Source: Margaritispora aquatica (taxonomy: Eukaryota > Ascomycota > Leotiomycetes > Helotiales > Discinellaceae). Taken from it: 64,000 nucleotides of DNA. The notes below the pieces were generated by a model. That model made no database searches. It was given only the letters and a program-made list of their open reading frames with translations, and was not told the origin of the DNA. Below, piece by piece: positions 1 through 13,700 of this stretch (the first letter of the stretch is position 1; every line of letters starts with the position of its first letter). The position numbers and the translations under genes are program-made. The stretch lies in contig VJWN01000007.1 of the NCBI GenBank assembly GCA_007644065.1, positions 3,006,167 through 3,070,166 of the forward strand, read 5' to 3'.

Positions 1-1905
1 CTTGATGAGATGATGCGTATCAGTTGCGAACTATGAGGCTCAATGATGCATATGCGGAGAGCATGAAGCGATGGTAGGGAGGGCTTCGCCTATGAAAAGG
101 GGTTAGTTCATCGAGATGATATGAACACCAGGCAAAGGATGAGCTTCAATTTGTCTATCGCCAAGAGACTCGATCCTCCAATTCCAAAGATGTAAGATGA
201 GAATATTCTGAACTTGACATTGACTTTCGTAGGTTTTGTAGCCTTTGAAAATCCGATGACCAAGGACAGAGGTCCAAGCGATAAGAATCCGTCCAGGGGA
301 AAGCAAAATCTAGACAGGAAATTAAAGAGAACGTCATTGATGAACATGTTATCTCACAAGGCAGAGGGAGGTATAATTAGGTGGCTTGATGAATTCAACC
401 CTCATGGAAGCTTAGTTCTGTCCTCAAATTAGAAGAATTTCGCTCTTCTCGAAAATTAAAATTCACCACTCTATACCCATATGTTGGCAGCTTGGCAGAT
501 CCGGTCGTAACGCAGGTCACATTATCGTCATAAGAGAGATTGTCATTATCACATCAGTTTGAAGAGGCGCACAAAGAATGAAACTTGCAATACAAGTCGA
601 GAACTCGAGGAAGACATAATGGCTGTACGCAGAGGTCTCTGCTGGCGATCTCAGCAATGCGACAATCACAGTTTATGAATCAAGATCAACAAAGTATACA
701 ACGATGTTGAAAAGAACTTATCACTTTAAAGGTTTCGAGCAGTGCTATCAGCCTAGTCCGAGGGTTTTGTCAAAACCTGTTATCAATCACTCTTTGTCTA
801 CCCTGAAGTGATTTTGCACTTAGCCGATGCCATGTGCTTTTGGGTCTATCTAAAGCAAGTATTACCCATACAACTTTGCGCCAAATGAGCACATTACACA
901 TGAGTTCGAACTAATCACAGCCTTAGGAGACGAGGCAAATCTCGTTGACGCTAAAGCGTATAACATGGCTTTGGAATTTTGAAGTGAGGTCGTCATCGAC
1001 AAACATTCGCTTGCATAGCGCTAACGAATTCGAATCTCGACATCTGTCAAAAGTCGCACGCGTTCTATCCCGCCACTCTGAAGACTAGAAAAAAGTTAGC
1101 CATGTTAGTTCTACGCGTTTCGCGCGCACTTGACAGCAAATGGAAGGATGATTCTTGAAAAACTGAGAGCGCTAATCTTGAACTACATTCTCAACTGGAA
1201 AATATGGCTGTAGAACCAACTAACCAAGGTTCGTCAACATCTTGCCACTACTCAGCTACAAATTCGCTGGTATCAAATATGAACTCTCCCTCCAATGCCG
1301 CTCCAGAACCCTTCGGCTTCGTGGTTCACTCATCCAAAAACCATGGTGTCTCTGACCTCTTCGTCCCCACGATACGAACAGAGGAGACTTTATCTCGTTC
1401 AATTCGAATTCGAATTTCACTTTCACTTCCTCCTCCTCTGTACCTAGGGCAGACGCGTTCACCCAAAACCCGCGCATTCACACCCCACAAATACACCAGC
1501 AACACGCCACCTCCTTCCACTCACCTTGCCAGTCTATCCCACCCAATACAGCATTCAAAAACTGTACCGCCCCATCAACCTTCCACATTCCACCCATCTT
1601 AGAGAACAAACCGAGGTACATCCTAAATACAACTCTTACCTACCCTTCCTCCCTCTATTGGCCGGTATCAACAAACCTCGAGAACATCGACGTGTACGCT
1701 CAACTTGCCACTTGGACCTACCTACCTACCTGCCCACCCATATCAGAGAACCACCTTCTACAGCGAGCACTCATAGACTCTTCCGCAAACGGCTTACACT
1801 TCCTAAGCGCGGCAAAGAAATAGTATTAGGCTGAGATATCAAATCAAACATGTTTGTGTGTCTCTCTAACTTACGTATATTGTGCACCGCACCTCACTGC
1901 TGAAG

Positions 1906-1910
<5 letters not shown>

Positions 1911-1973
<63 letters not shown>
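1911..1973. repeat. TC dinucleotide microsatellite
   Basis: Sixty-three uninterrupted bases of alternating TC (about 31 units). The pure run suggests high length polymorphism between isolates. It creates an artificial Ser-Leu reading frame that should not be annotated as protein. Confidence 0.97.
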
Positions 1974-1974
<1 letters not shown>

Positions 1975-2313
1975 ATGCACCTTGTCACCCAACCACTACA
2001 CGGGACAAAAATAAAATAACTCTCAACTCGCACCCTTAGTTTACCATCAAGTGTCGACCATCAACAACGGATGGATCAATTTTCAACAAACGTGCCCTAC
2101 TTCCCCATTAAACATATTAAACTGTAGTCTAGGTATCTAGCAACCACTCAAGGAACTCAAGAAATTCAAGAGAGAAGGGCAACGGAAGGGAAGGTCTTTT
2201 TCAATACTCTCATCCATCCATTCATTCATGCATTCATGCATTCATGCATACCGTACTACATATAGCGTCTCATAGCATGGTATTTGAACATCACACACCA
2301 GTCACAAGTCGAA

Positions 2314-2329
2314 CCCCCCCCCCCCCCCC
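2314..2329. repeat. C16 homopolymer
   Basis: Run of sixteen C on the plus strand. Its length is liable to sequencing and assembly error. Confidence 0.95.
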
Positions 2330-3280
2330 ATGGGGAATCTGGAGCTGCACGAAGCGACGAGGAGAGTGGCGAATCCAGGGTGAATGAATGAGAAGGTCTG
2401 TAGAGGACATTTGACAAAATGTCAGCTTAAAATACAGAGGGACACTTTCCCATATCTTTCTTTGCTAGCAACAATCAATCTCAGACAACAAGATCTACTC
2501 ATCATTCATTCACCCATACACGTAAACTCACAATGCCAAAGCGAAATACACTGGAAAAAGACTAGTATCTTGTGACATGAAGCCATAACTTCATATTTGC
2601 CGGTCCTCCTTGACCTATTCGTTGTCTATAACCCGACAAAGGATATGTATCTTCCATCCTCCCGTTCATGGCATCGGGCTCACCAGCCGAGCCAGCCTTA
2701 GTACCTCGTACAGCACCGCAACCCTCTCTGATCCCCAGTTCCATAATCTCGACTCTCCTTTAACCCAGCACCCCGCACTTTCCCACCAGCCACCATCTGC
2801 TTCTTTTCAACGCCAGAAACTACCATAATATAGTTACAAAATTCACAATGCCAACCTCGTATCTCTCTATACTAAAACAAACAATGCTATGCTTCCTTGG
2901 CTTTCTTTGTGTATCCGCAAATTAGAAAAGTAACACCAAAATCAAATCCCTCAAAACAAACAAAAGTATCATGCAAACATTGGCACATTATCGCTTGCTT
3001 TTCAGTCAAACCCCTGCCTGTTTTTGAGTCCGCCAGTTCCCAAGGAGAACTCAAGAATTGCTGGGAGCGAAATTGTTTTGAATGCCAGAAAGTAAAGGCT
3101 ATGGCCACCGAAAAATAAACGATACACTCCTACGTCGGCGTAGAAGATGCACAAAAGCGAGGAGATCGCAAATGCAGTCGAACTAAAGAAACCGTCGCTA
3201 TGCAGAAAGGAAACATCGACCAAGGGTGATGGGATCATGTACATGAATAAGACCAAGCTTATTCGTTTCGTGCGTATTGC

Positions 3281-6200
3281 TCATACAACTGTCATCATTT
3301 GCATCCTTCGACCGAGGCTGCGTGTAGGCGAATCGTCAATCGTACCACTGAGAACTGAGTTATTGCTGCGACTTCTTGGGAGACTTCTGGGCTGACTTGC
3401 CATCGTATCCGTGAAAACTCGGGTGAAAGCAGGGCTAGAGTTGACCTCAGGAAGGTGTGAATCACCAGGATCACTGAATACTCGTGTGAACGCAGGACTA
3501 GCATCACGAACGAAGGTGGTCTCTGGGCTTTGCGACCTTCCATCGGCCCGTCGAATGAGATCAGACAGAGTCCGTGTAAGATTGTTGGCACGCTGGACGA
3601 GGTCGCGGAGACTAGTTGTATCGAAAGGCATCTTGTTAGGTGATTGATAAACCATAGTTTGAAGGAGTGGATCAGAAGTTGATCTGTGTTGATGCATAGT
3701 TTCCATAACCGATCGAGCAACTTCAGACGATGATTTCATGCTAGAATGGCGAGGGGATGTTGAGGGTGGCCTGAGATGGTCTGTTCTGAGGGGAGGTGTG
3801 TTGATCAAACCAGCACCAAATATATCGTCATCAGGCGAGAAAACAGAACGTCGGCGCACATGCCCTCCATCGTATATGTATCCAGTCGGTCGACCGTGGC
3901 GATTCAAAACCTCAAAGGGAGCATCCGACCTCGAAACATCTTCAGCATCGGGTCCCTCGTCGTGATACCTCTCGTCGGAATCGTCTTCATCATGGAATGA
4001 GATCGACGAAGGCGAAGCAGGTGGAGATAGAGCAAGATCCTCTTCATCTGGAACTGCAAGTGCTATAATTCCTTCCGCTTCTTTCCATAAAGACGCAGAT
4101 GCTCCGTCCAGCAAGCCCCTTTCTCTAGCCAACAGTCTCAACCTCTTTAGATCCTCGACCAGCAGACAAACCTCCCTAATTTGCCCTACATGCCCGACAA
4201 CGCTTGCTTGACTAGCTTGAATTGCGGGAGGAACCAACATGCCACTGGTTTCCATTTTGTTATGGCCCTGAAATTCCTCACCTTCACTGTTACTATCAAA
4301 CTCAAAATCGTTATCCCAATCTTCACTAACTCCTTTAGCTCCTAGACCCCATGTCCCGAACTTCGGAATCATTTTCGAATGATCCCGCTGGCCAGCCACG
4401 TCAGGAACAACTGGAACGCTTTGGCTCCGAATATGTAGAGCACTTGGTCCCCTCCGACCGATGGCTCGTCCGCCGCGAATGTCAGCGACCTGCTTCACGT
4501 GTGCTGTCCTTGGCCGGGGTGAGTTTCCCATCAGATCTACCTTTTCATTACTTGGTTCTGACCAGTCGAAAAGATTACTTCTTGGTCGCTCTGCTATAGC
4601 TATGTTGCCATTCGAAGACGTGCTCTGGGTCACATCGGCGAGCGCGGCACGGAAACTGGGGCTTACTTTCCTGGAATTCAGCGAACTCGAGGGTGGTGAG
4701 AGTGGGTTGCTGACATCGTTTTCGTCATCCCTCGTCCAATCCTCATCCTCCTCCTCATCGTCCAAAGATAGGCGCGCAAAATCTTTGGTCGCAAGACAGA
4801 AGCTAGGGGGAGAGGACGGAAATGCTTCATCCGTTTCCATTGCATCCATGCGCATCGGCGTGCGAAGATATCGATCCTGGGGGGAACGTCCAGCTTTGAC
4901 AGGTGTTGCCATCTCTTCATCTTCTTCGATAATTCGTCCACTATCCTCTGAGAAGGTGCCATTGTTGAGCATTTCATGTATCGACAATCGTTTACCTTTT
5001 GCATGTCCATTTAAGCTTGGTGGGGATTCTTCAAACATCGAATCAATGGGGTTGTGTGAACGTAAACTACCCGTTGCACCGGAACGTAACGAATCATAGA
5101 CTGTCTCGCTCTGATAATCCATCTCATCCTCATCTCCAGATACGAATCCTTTGATTTCATTGTCCGAGCCAACAAGTGTTGAAGTTCGATCAGTGACAGG
5201 AGATGTCCGCTGGTTCCTTGCGGGAGTTGGTGGAAAATAAGGTGTTGACCCTGGAGAAGGGTGGCCAGTGGACTCTATTGACGTGGCGGCTGTATTTGTA
5301 TTTGGGAGAGTGGAGCTAGGGCTTCTTCGGGGAGCTGAAGATGACGAAGAAGATAAGCCGAGCCGAGCCAAGTCGAGATTGAAACTCGACAAACGAGACA
5401 ATGGTGGCAGAGGGGAAGAGCTGGTGCGGCTTCTCGACTGGAAACTGGTTGAAAATGGATCGCTAGGCTTCGGGGCTTCAGCTTGTTGTGCCTGGAACAA
5501 GCTAGGGTCTATGATTGGGTAGGCCCTGTTGTTCGGCTCATCATGCGCTGATGTTATGCCTCTTCCTGGCATGCTTGGAACAGGTGCAGATGCATAACGC
5601 TTACCTCCTCTTCCATCAGTATTGCGTCTACTCCCACGAAGACTCCCTGATCGAGATATCCACGAGGTGGGTGAACTGAAGTGCATGGATAGTGAACGTC
5701 GCGGACGCTTCTGCGGCTCTTCGGACGCCTCTGTTGACACAATCACTTTCTCAACTATAGGATCCATATCATCTTCCATCGACTCTTCAATTTCAAGACT
5801 ATCGTCGTAGTAATAGACGACCGAGCTTGATTTGACAGCTGTGATCAATTCAGGCTTAATCAATGTGGGTCGTACAGTCTCATCTGGCATGACTCGTTTT
5901 GATGTCGAATGTGTGTTTTGCGTAATCCCATTCCCTGCTCTGGCTGGCGATTTCTCTTTCGCAAGTTTTGTTGGTCGAGAGTCGAAGTACAGCCGCCATG
6001 AATGAGTACTTTCTGGTGTGCTTGAAAGTCTTGCGGGAGAACTTTTCGCCTCGCGACTTGGTGTTTGCTGGAATGAATCCTTGGATCCCATTGAGACGTC
6101 TCTGAATTGTTGCTGGAGAGTGATGGAGCGCTGGTGACTTGTAGCCGGTCTTCTCAATGTTGGGAATTCCGATCTCGAGGGCCGCGATGTCGATACAGGC

Positions 6201-6973
6201 CCGCTATTTTGTCTCGTTGATGTGCCGCGCTTCACCAGCTTGTTTGGAGGTAATTGGACTGGAGGATTTCCTGAATTTGCCAAAATTGGGACTGCTGATC
6301 CATTGAAAGAAGTTATCGACGGTGAGTCGGGTCCAACACTTGATCTCGGGCTGTTATCATGGGAATTGGGTATTATTGACAGTCTCCTCATCCAAGATCC
6401 CCTCGATGAAATGGATTCGCGTGTTATCTCTTCTTCCAAATGTTCTCTAGGAGAAGAAAAATCCTCGTGCCTGAATATGGAGAACCTCTTCGCGGTATTA
6501 TTATTATTATTGATTTCCACCCTCGTAGTCGAAGCTCTCTGGCGTAATATTGGAGTAGCAATTGGGGGAGAAGCCGTTGGTGGACGAGAAGGCCTGGCTT
6601 CGGGTGTAATGACCGTCAAGCTTGTCCCTGGACGTGTATTGGGCGAAGATGCGTCCTGATTGTGTATCACTGCCACTGCCTCTGCCAGATCTCCAACCTT
6701 CCTCTTCTTCGACGTGGGCCTTGGTGTGGTTGAGCGTTCCGGTTTTCCAAAAGCCAATCCAACCGTAGCAATACCAACTGTGCTCGAAGCAACGAGCTGC
6801 TGCAATTAGCATGTATCTCCCAGATGAGAGCGAAGGCAATAAGGGAGTGTATGGTATTGTCTGGTAGCAAAAGAAAGTAGTTTATGACACCAGTGTAAAC
6901 CATTGACTGATCTAACAGGAATTATGCAAAACCTGCCAATTTTGACTTTACTTACACTGGGAACCGTCTTCAT
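3281..6973 (-). CDS. Large Ser/Pro-rich intrinsically disordered protein, function unknown
   Basis: The open frame runs 6805 to 3281, but no ATG opens it: a TAA lies at 6808-6806 and the first in-frame codons are TTG CAG. The DNA there reads as a branch point and acceptor (GCTAATTGCAG, exon from 6799). Upstream, ATG at 6973 followed by five codons (MKTVPS) ends at a GTAAGT donor (6955), in phase 0. I therefore model exon 1 as 6973-6956, an intron 6955-6800 and exon 2 as 6799-3281, giving about 1178 aa. The protein is almost entirely low-complexity Ser/Pro/Arg with acidic patches. Two segments look more ordered: an acidic tryptophan motif DWDNDFEFD near residue 830, and a Leu/Arg-rich predicted helix (VCLLVEDLKRLRLLARERG) near 880-905. 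No catalytic domain is visible. Similar acidic W-D-x-D-F motifs occur in some septation and cell-cycle scaffold proteins, but this is not enough to assign a role. The existence of the gene is well supported; its function is unknown. Confidence 0.8.
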
Positions 6974-7550
6974 GGTGCGAGATCACCCTCCAATGCACCC
7001 ACTGAGCCAAAAGAAAGAAAGCGTAAAGATTGTCGTGATCGAAGAGAATCTCATGAGCATTGTAGAGGTTGATCCATGCCTGGAGGAAGAAGTTGGGACG
7101 AAGTTGAGAAGCTGGAGAGGAATGGTGGTAGTGGTGGAGGTGGTAGTGGTGGTGGAGTTGGTGGAGGTGGTGCTTCAGAAATCCCCCAGTTCAAGTCCCA
7201 AAGGAGAAAGTAAACACCAGGTTTCAACTCTTTGCTGGGCCCAATTGTTTCGTCGCAACACACTCAAATTTTAGAGGTGCGGTCGTAGCAGAAGGAGAGA
7301 GAGGATGAAAGTGTCCAGGATCCAAAAAGGCGTTGACGGAAAGACCTTTAGAAGGTTTGAAGTTGGAAGATTTGGGGGGGAGGGGGGCGTTGGGATGGGT
7401 GAAAGTTGTGGAAGTGTAAAAGCGTGAAAAGCGTGGAAGCAAGCGTGTGTGGAAGCAAACAAAGCGTGCAAGTGGAAGTGCAAGTGGAAGTGGAATTCAA
7501 AAATTATTTGGGACGGACGGGACTTGCTGAAGCGTGCCCCCATGAACCGT

Positions 7551-7704
7551 GCTGGCCCTGACGGCCCTGACGGCCCTGGCTTTCTGGCTTTCTGGCTTTC
7601 TGGCTTTCTGGCTTCTGGTGGTTGCTGGCTGGGTGGTGCTGGGTGGTGCCCGCTGGGGGCTTCGACCACCGCCCGCTTTTCTGGCTCTCTGGCTCTCTGG
7701 CTCT
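7551..7704. repeat. Cluster of short tandem repeats (CTGACGGCC, GGCTTTCT, GGCTCTCT units)
   Basis: Three adjacent tandem arrays: CTGACGGCC-type 9-mers (about 7551-7579), four full copies of GGCTTTCT plus a partial one (7578-7616), and GGCTCTCT-type units (about 7681-7704). The related unit sequences suggest slippage expansion from a common CTGGC/TCT-rich seed. Confidence 0.85.
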
Positions 7705-10700
7705 TGAGTAAATGTGGGAGCGCTGGATCTCGCGAGTTTCGGCGTTGATTAGCGACCCTCTTCCAACCTTCCTCAAGACCTTCAACCCTGCGATACAAGT
7801 TCCTTAGTGGTCATTCCCCAAAAGTTACTAGAAGAGAGGAAGGGTGATCCTGTCTTCCTCCTGCAACCCTGGAGCGAAAAGAGGCAAAGACGCGACTTTC
7901 AAAGCTGCAAAACCGTCCTTCTCAGCCGCTCATTTGTCCAACTTGCACCCACAGTTACTTCGACTCTGGCACTAGAAGAGGGGAACAGCTAGGAATAACT
8001 ACGAACAACTACGAACAACAAGAGAACATAAAGACCAAGAGGGGAAAGATGGGGGCTTGAGCGATTCCTTTACCAAACTCAAGCTCTACTACTCCGTGGA
8101 TACTAGCTGATACGATTGGCAAAAGTGCTACTTTAAAGGTACATATCTACAAGAACCCCGCGATAGATTAATAATAGATCACCGCACTGGACTGGGCGAC
8201 AGCAGCTTTTTCTGCAGAATCATAACAAGAGACCAGAACGCTATGTATGTACAATGTGCAGATTCTTGGAACACCAAGGCAATGTCGATATAGCAAGCTG
8301 CCTATCTGCGGACTAGTTATAGGTAGGAGACGCGGGAAACACGATATGTACAGTACTCAAGTGCGACGAATGGACTGGACTGCATCTACAAATCCGATTT
8401 GTCACAGGACGTCGGCAAGTTCATCGTTCCTACAAATATCCCTGGCCGAGAATGTTTCTTTGGAATAGCATCATTCCGGTGTCTTCATTCCGGACCATCA
8501 CAGCTGCTGTTGTATCACGCTCAACGTTGTCCAACCATAAATAAAGCCTTACGGCGGCAATTCAGGTCCCCACGATCATCCTATCTTTGATCTGCATTGG
8601 CAAAACGGTACCGTGGTGTTACGGTCAGGTGTACAAACCCGTCTCGAACAAGAAGAATGGGATGGACGGCTTCTCAGCTCCTAGAAGTATATTGATGGTA
8701 CCGGGAAAGGGACCCCGGTTGCTTCTGTTTGATGTAGACTTCCGTTTACGAGACGCCAGCTCCATCTTTCTATTGACTTCAAGCCAAAAGTCTGGCTATC
8801 CTGGTGCTGTTGTTGTGTTTCAGTGGTATTGAACATGGCGCATGATTAATCGTACAGCGGAGAGCAATGCTGGATGCGGGTTTCAGATGTCGATGCGACA
8901 GCAAGAATCGTCCCGCGCTGGTGTGAGCTGTTTTCCAATCAAGGCGAATTACTTGTCTCAGTAAGCGCACTTTGGGCCATATGTTCCTGACATATATACA
9001 GGTACACAAGAACCAATCACCCATGCCTCATAAGCTTCCACACGTAAGAAAAGGTTTTCTCCAAAGGCTGTTCATCTTGTTCAATCAACTTAGGGATTGT
9101 GAGGCCTGCCATCATTTTCGCTATGAACGAAAATATCAAAATATCAGACATTCCTTATTACTCAAGGTCTGGATCTGAACCATTGACTACCTAACCGAGG
9201 CGGAAACTTTAAATCTTGAGCTCTGATCTTGGAGCTAGAAGAAGAAGAAGAAGCAAAGTTGAAAACCACGAGGAGCGTGAACGCCACTGATACTAATAAT
9301 TATCCTACAAGATCATCCGGACGGCAGGATTGTGAATATCTTTCAAACTCTTTTCAAGTCAATTTGGAGCAAATTCTCCCGAGCATGTATCATTTGGTAC
9401 TCAAAGACCGACCGGACTCATTGCTGCATACCAAGCATGTCTTACACTTTCTTCATAAGCATTGGCTATGCTGACTCGAAGGACTCGGGATGGGAGTCTC
9501 GCAACCGCAGGTCCCGTTTCCCATCTTTGCTCCAAATTCGAGAAGATCAGGCTGGATCGCGTGTCTCCAATCAAGTTTTCCTTCGGCTCACCTGCATAAA
9601 ACCAATTCTGCAGTTGCTCATCCTAGCCCTGGCCTTGCATATATTTGCTATATTTGTATTGGAAAATGAAATTCATGACTCCTCTTGGACACGCCTCCGC
9701 AGTGCAGCTTCCATGGTTTGGGCAAGCTCCAGACAGACACTCATACGGTTCTTTTTATGAATCAGAGTTGATTTTTATGTTAATCATTTGATCTGGACAT
9801 GTCTTGCCTTGCTCGGACCCACGAGCAGGAGACTCAACGGCGGAGACGCATTGACTTTTCACGATGGAGCAAATCTCCGTTTTTTGTACGGTTTGTATCC
9901 ATTATCCGAGGTTGCAAAGTAATTGTGGTTCGAGAAGTGACGTAAAGGGCCCAACAGAGACATTTTCAGACACTGGCTTGTTGTTGTTATTCACGCCCAA
10001 GTTCAAACCTCGGAGTTATGAGAGTTCAGCTGGAAACTCATGCAAGCAACCGCCAAGTAATTACAAAAGCCACTTCGTCTCTCATAACACCAAGGATTGC
10101 AATGGTGTAGTTGCACGGCTTGCATCAGATAGATCCAGATGACTGGGACATTTATTAGCACTGGTCCGTGATTTTGACAACGCATGCAACCCTTTCCACC
10201 GAGAATCGGTACCGAGTAGAGAACCTCCAATGTTTCTGCCACCAACAGAAGCAAAATACTTTCCTCTCAAACATTCCCTCTTTCAAACATTGAACGACAA
10301 GTGAGAGGGTCCAACAGGTTTTGGGAACCATTCATCAGGCAAGAGCAGGATTTCGTGTCAGGATGATCGTTCCATGGATTTATATGGACAAGGGCGTGAA
10401 GGGGTCCAGCATGAGGATTTACCTTGCAGCTAGCCTTCATATTGCGCACAGATCTTAGGGCGGGGATCATAGGACGGCTTGAACGTGGATGCTTGAAAGT
10501 TTCGCGAGGGCAGGCATTATTTATCCAGCAAAAGAGGGGAACAGCTCTCCTCTCGCCAATGAGCGGTGAATGAAACACGACTAGAACGCGAATTAATAAG
10601 CAAGATCTCGTCAAAGTTTGGGAAGCTAAACAAAACCAAGATCTGATCAGCTCGTGCGTGAGATGAGAGTTTATGCCTCACCTGATGAATCCGTCCAGAA

Positions 10701-13700
10701 GCCAAAGAAGAGGTGAGCTCAACCTTTCTCCCTCCCAGACGCTGCAGTTTGAAGATAAGAGCTGGTAACGAATCACAGATTTGGATTCGTCTGAAAGTGT
10801 TCATTCATTTGGTCTCCTCCTTTTCACTGCATTACCGAAAGTCAGCAGATGCACCACAATGACAAGCATAGCTTGTTCATCAACAATTCATAATTTCACA
10901 TCCAGCAGCAGCAATCTCACCAGCTCACCAAAGAGAACGCTCGGCGGAAACAGAATGCAAGAAACAACCATGCACTATTCTGGCGTCACCTTTTCCTTTT
11001 TTGCTCTTTTGAGCATCGTCATGTCCTTCAGAAACACCAATCAGCTCAAATGTTTCGTACCTTTGACCAAGAAATGCAAGGGATGGCTGCTTCATAGGCT
11101 GAGACCCCTTGGAAGGTGGAGCTGTCCAGATTGAAAGTATAATTAGCAATTCTGTTGACGCAAAAAGTGGGGTGAAGATCTGATATGGCGAAAGTGGCTC
11201 CATTTCAAAGCTGCCGAACTCCCTTGATGTCGCCATTGTTGCCATGAGCAGAGTGAGTAGATGAACGATTGGAATGTTCAATTGTCGGCGGTGCTACATA
11301 CAATTTCACGTCCGGATCTTAGTGAATCAGCTTGAGGAAGGTTATCAACTGCCGTCTTTACCACCGTTACACAGCGTTGAAGATATTGAATTCATTCTCA
11401 ATGGGCTAGATAGCTTGAGCTTAGTCAAAGACTCATTGCGTCTCAGCCAAGACTGAAGGCTCAATCAATCACGTGGCTAAGTCTTATTCTGAGATCCTTC
11501 CATTTCCTCGGTGAGACTTTGTCTCATGCTCAGCTTGCTCATTTCGCTAACTCCGTGCTTATGTCGATTTTTAGACATAGAAAAACCACAACACTCATCT
11601 CCATCTCCATCTTCACTCTCTTATCATTCCGAGATCGGCAGTTGAATTGTCCATAAATCCACCTTGTCTTGCTTGCGTTCTGTCTACGTTTCACGGATTA
11701 TTCCTGGCAGCCGGTAGCGCGCGGATACGACATTACTTTGTTGTCACGAGAATCGCAGTCACGAAAGCATTATCGTGGCATTCCGGTTTCCATCGTACAA
11801 AGTTTGTCACTTCGTGCAAAGAGACCATTGAGATACAATAGTACCGTGTCTTTGGGGCTTGTTGGCCTGCGTTCTGGAACCACGACGACGATGGGGTAAT
11901 TTCCGGAGGCGGTTAGGGGCATTAGCTTGCAAGCTGGAGCACATGGGAGGCTGTTGCTGGTAGGACAGGGCACTTGATTTAGTGATGGTGCGATGCCCGT
12001 TTGGACGAACGTTGTGAGTACGAGACGGTGAGACGGCGAGACTCGAAAGTGCTTTGTGTGACAGCGTTTGATAACCCAGTGGCCGAGCTGGATGTCTTTG
12101 CTGAACAGCACTTTTCATTCGCGGCTTCTTGTTTTGCAAGGAGCGGTTCAGGTATCAGGCAGGGAACAGAATACCCTACCGAGATGATGTATCCTTCGGT
12201 CCAAGGATCGGGCAGCTCCCCGATGGGACGGATAGCCTCCAAAAGGCCCAAAGTTTCCCGGCATCTCAACTTTCCTTCATTCTCTTTCTCCTGAACTTAC
12301 ATGGCCTATGCAGTCAGCGTCTTGGGATACTTTTCCCTCGGGGGGTATTTCAATAAGCCTAGGGCTGAAACCCCTACTGCTGATCAAATTTCCTCCCCGT
12401 GCCTCCATCAGCTCAGCACGTGTTATTCTATTGTCTACCATCACTCTGTATTCCAATATGGAGATGTGTCCTGTTTTGGCATGTCGCATCACTAACTCTT
12501 ACTGTGCCTCTCTTATGAATGATGCTATCATAAATTCTCATAGTATGCACACCTCGTGTTGCCATGCAATGTAAACCTGTTTCCGTCCAGTCCTCTTGCT
12601 TGGTGACTATGCTCATACGATTATGGGAAACACAACACGCGATCACGAGATTTTTCGTTGCTCTTGTCCGTTCTGTCATTGAACCTTGTGTTGGCTATGC
12701 TACCTGACTCACTCATGCAAGCTGAGCGATCATCATTGTCTCATACATGTACGAGGGGTACACCACTCTTAGCTTTACGAGTTCTTTAGGATGTCTCCGA
12801 TCTCAGGTCTCAGGCTTATCACAACTGATCATCTTTTAGATATCCATTTGCTTATTAGCATCTTAATTACTTCCCTAAAGTGCGTTTTTGAGTTGACACA
12901 TCCAAGACCTTTTTGGTAAGAAAGCCTTGTTCTCAAAATCAAATACTCTGTGCAAATAGACAGCTGATATACTTGATCTGCGCCATTAGATAGTTCCGTA
13001 CAAGTTTTTGCCTTGCTTTTAGACTTGACTCATCTTATACCTGCTGTGTCTGCATATGGCTTTAACCTGCTACCTCTTATGTGCCCAATTGCTATGTAGG
13101 TGATTCAAAATTGGTTTGAACTACTTCACCCAGGATGGGGCTTACCACTCTTTACACAATAGTGTATCAGAGTATTAGTTATGCATGCTATTTCTATGTC
13201 TCATCATCCAACAGATGTGCGTCGTTTCTCCACGATCGAATGAAGATCGAAATCTGATATCTGACAATATAAGCCTTTCCAATGTCTCTCCCAAACAAGC
13301 CTGCGAGTTGCCTCCGGTAGCGAGGATCGAGTCAAGTCAGACCCAGCGTGACTCTGTGTTTCACGGCTTTCAAAGGGATAAAATCTCCGAATCATGGGCG
13401 TCGCCCTGCCTCCCTTGAATCGAATACTCGTATGTTCATTCTGCTTTGAGTGTTAATGTTTGACGATTCTTGGAATGAGGCTCTGAGCTTGGAAGTTGGT
13501 CGTGTGATGCGTGTTTGCTATTCCATGGGAATGGCATTTCTCAAAATTCCTACATGCTCGAGCGAGTCAGTGGTGAAGTCGCCTTTGTAGTATTATATCC
13601 TCATACCGCGCTTCGGTGCTATGTTGATCCCTATACGGCTTATTGAAGTGCCAAGCTCAAGGGGCTATGCTGTGATGCTTAGCCATAGGTCACCTGCATG

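Larger units (their letters stand above)
1..3280. other. intergenic, no gene supported
   Basis: No convincing coding region is seen on either strand. Open frames are short (at most about 130 codons), compositionally skewed (Pro/Ser/His-rich from pyrimidine-rich DNA) and lack recognisable domains. The stretch holds a long TC microsatellite, a C homopolymer and an imperfect CATTCATG-type repeat around 2219-2248. The right part is probably the 3' flank of the minus-strand gene that ends at 3281. Confidence 0.6.

Noticed and set aside
1204..1834. Overlapping open frames of 132 and 102 codons on the plus strand
   Set aside because: Composition is Pro/Ser/His/Thr-rich from C-rich DNA. There is no domain, signal peptide or splice partner, and open frames also occur on the opposite strand.
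6507..7274. Frames on both strands at the 5' end of the giant gene (110, 78 and 123 codons)
   Set aside because: They overlap the better-supported frame and its intron. The plus-strand frame runs into a GT-rich Val/Glu low-complexity stretch.
9332..9760. 142-codon plus-strand frame with a hydrophobic C-terminal part
   Set aside because: No recognisable motif, no good start context and no splice extension. The composition looks random.
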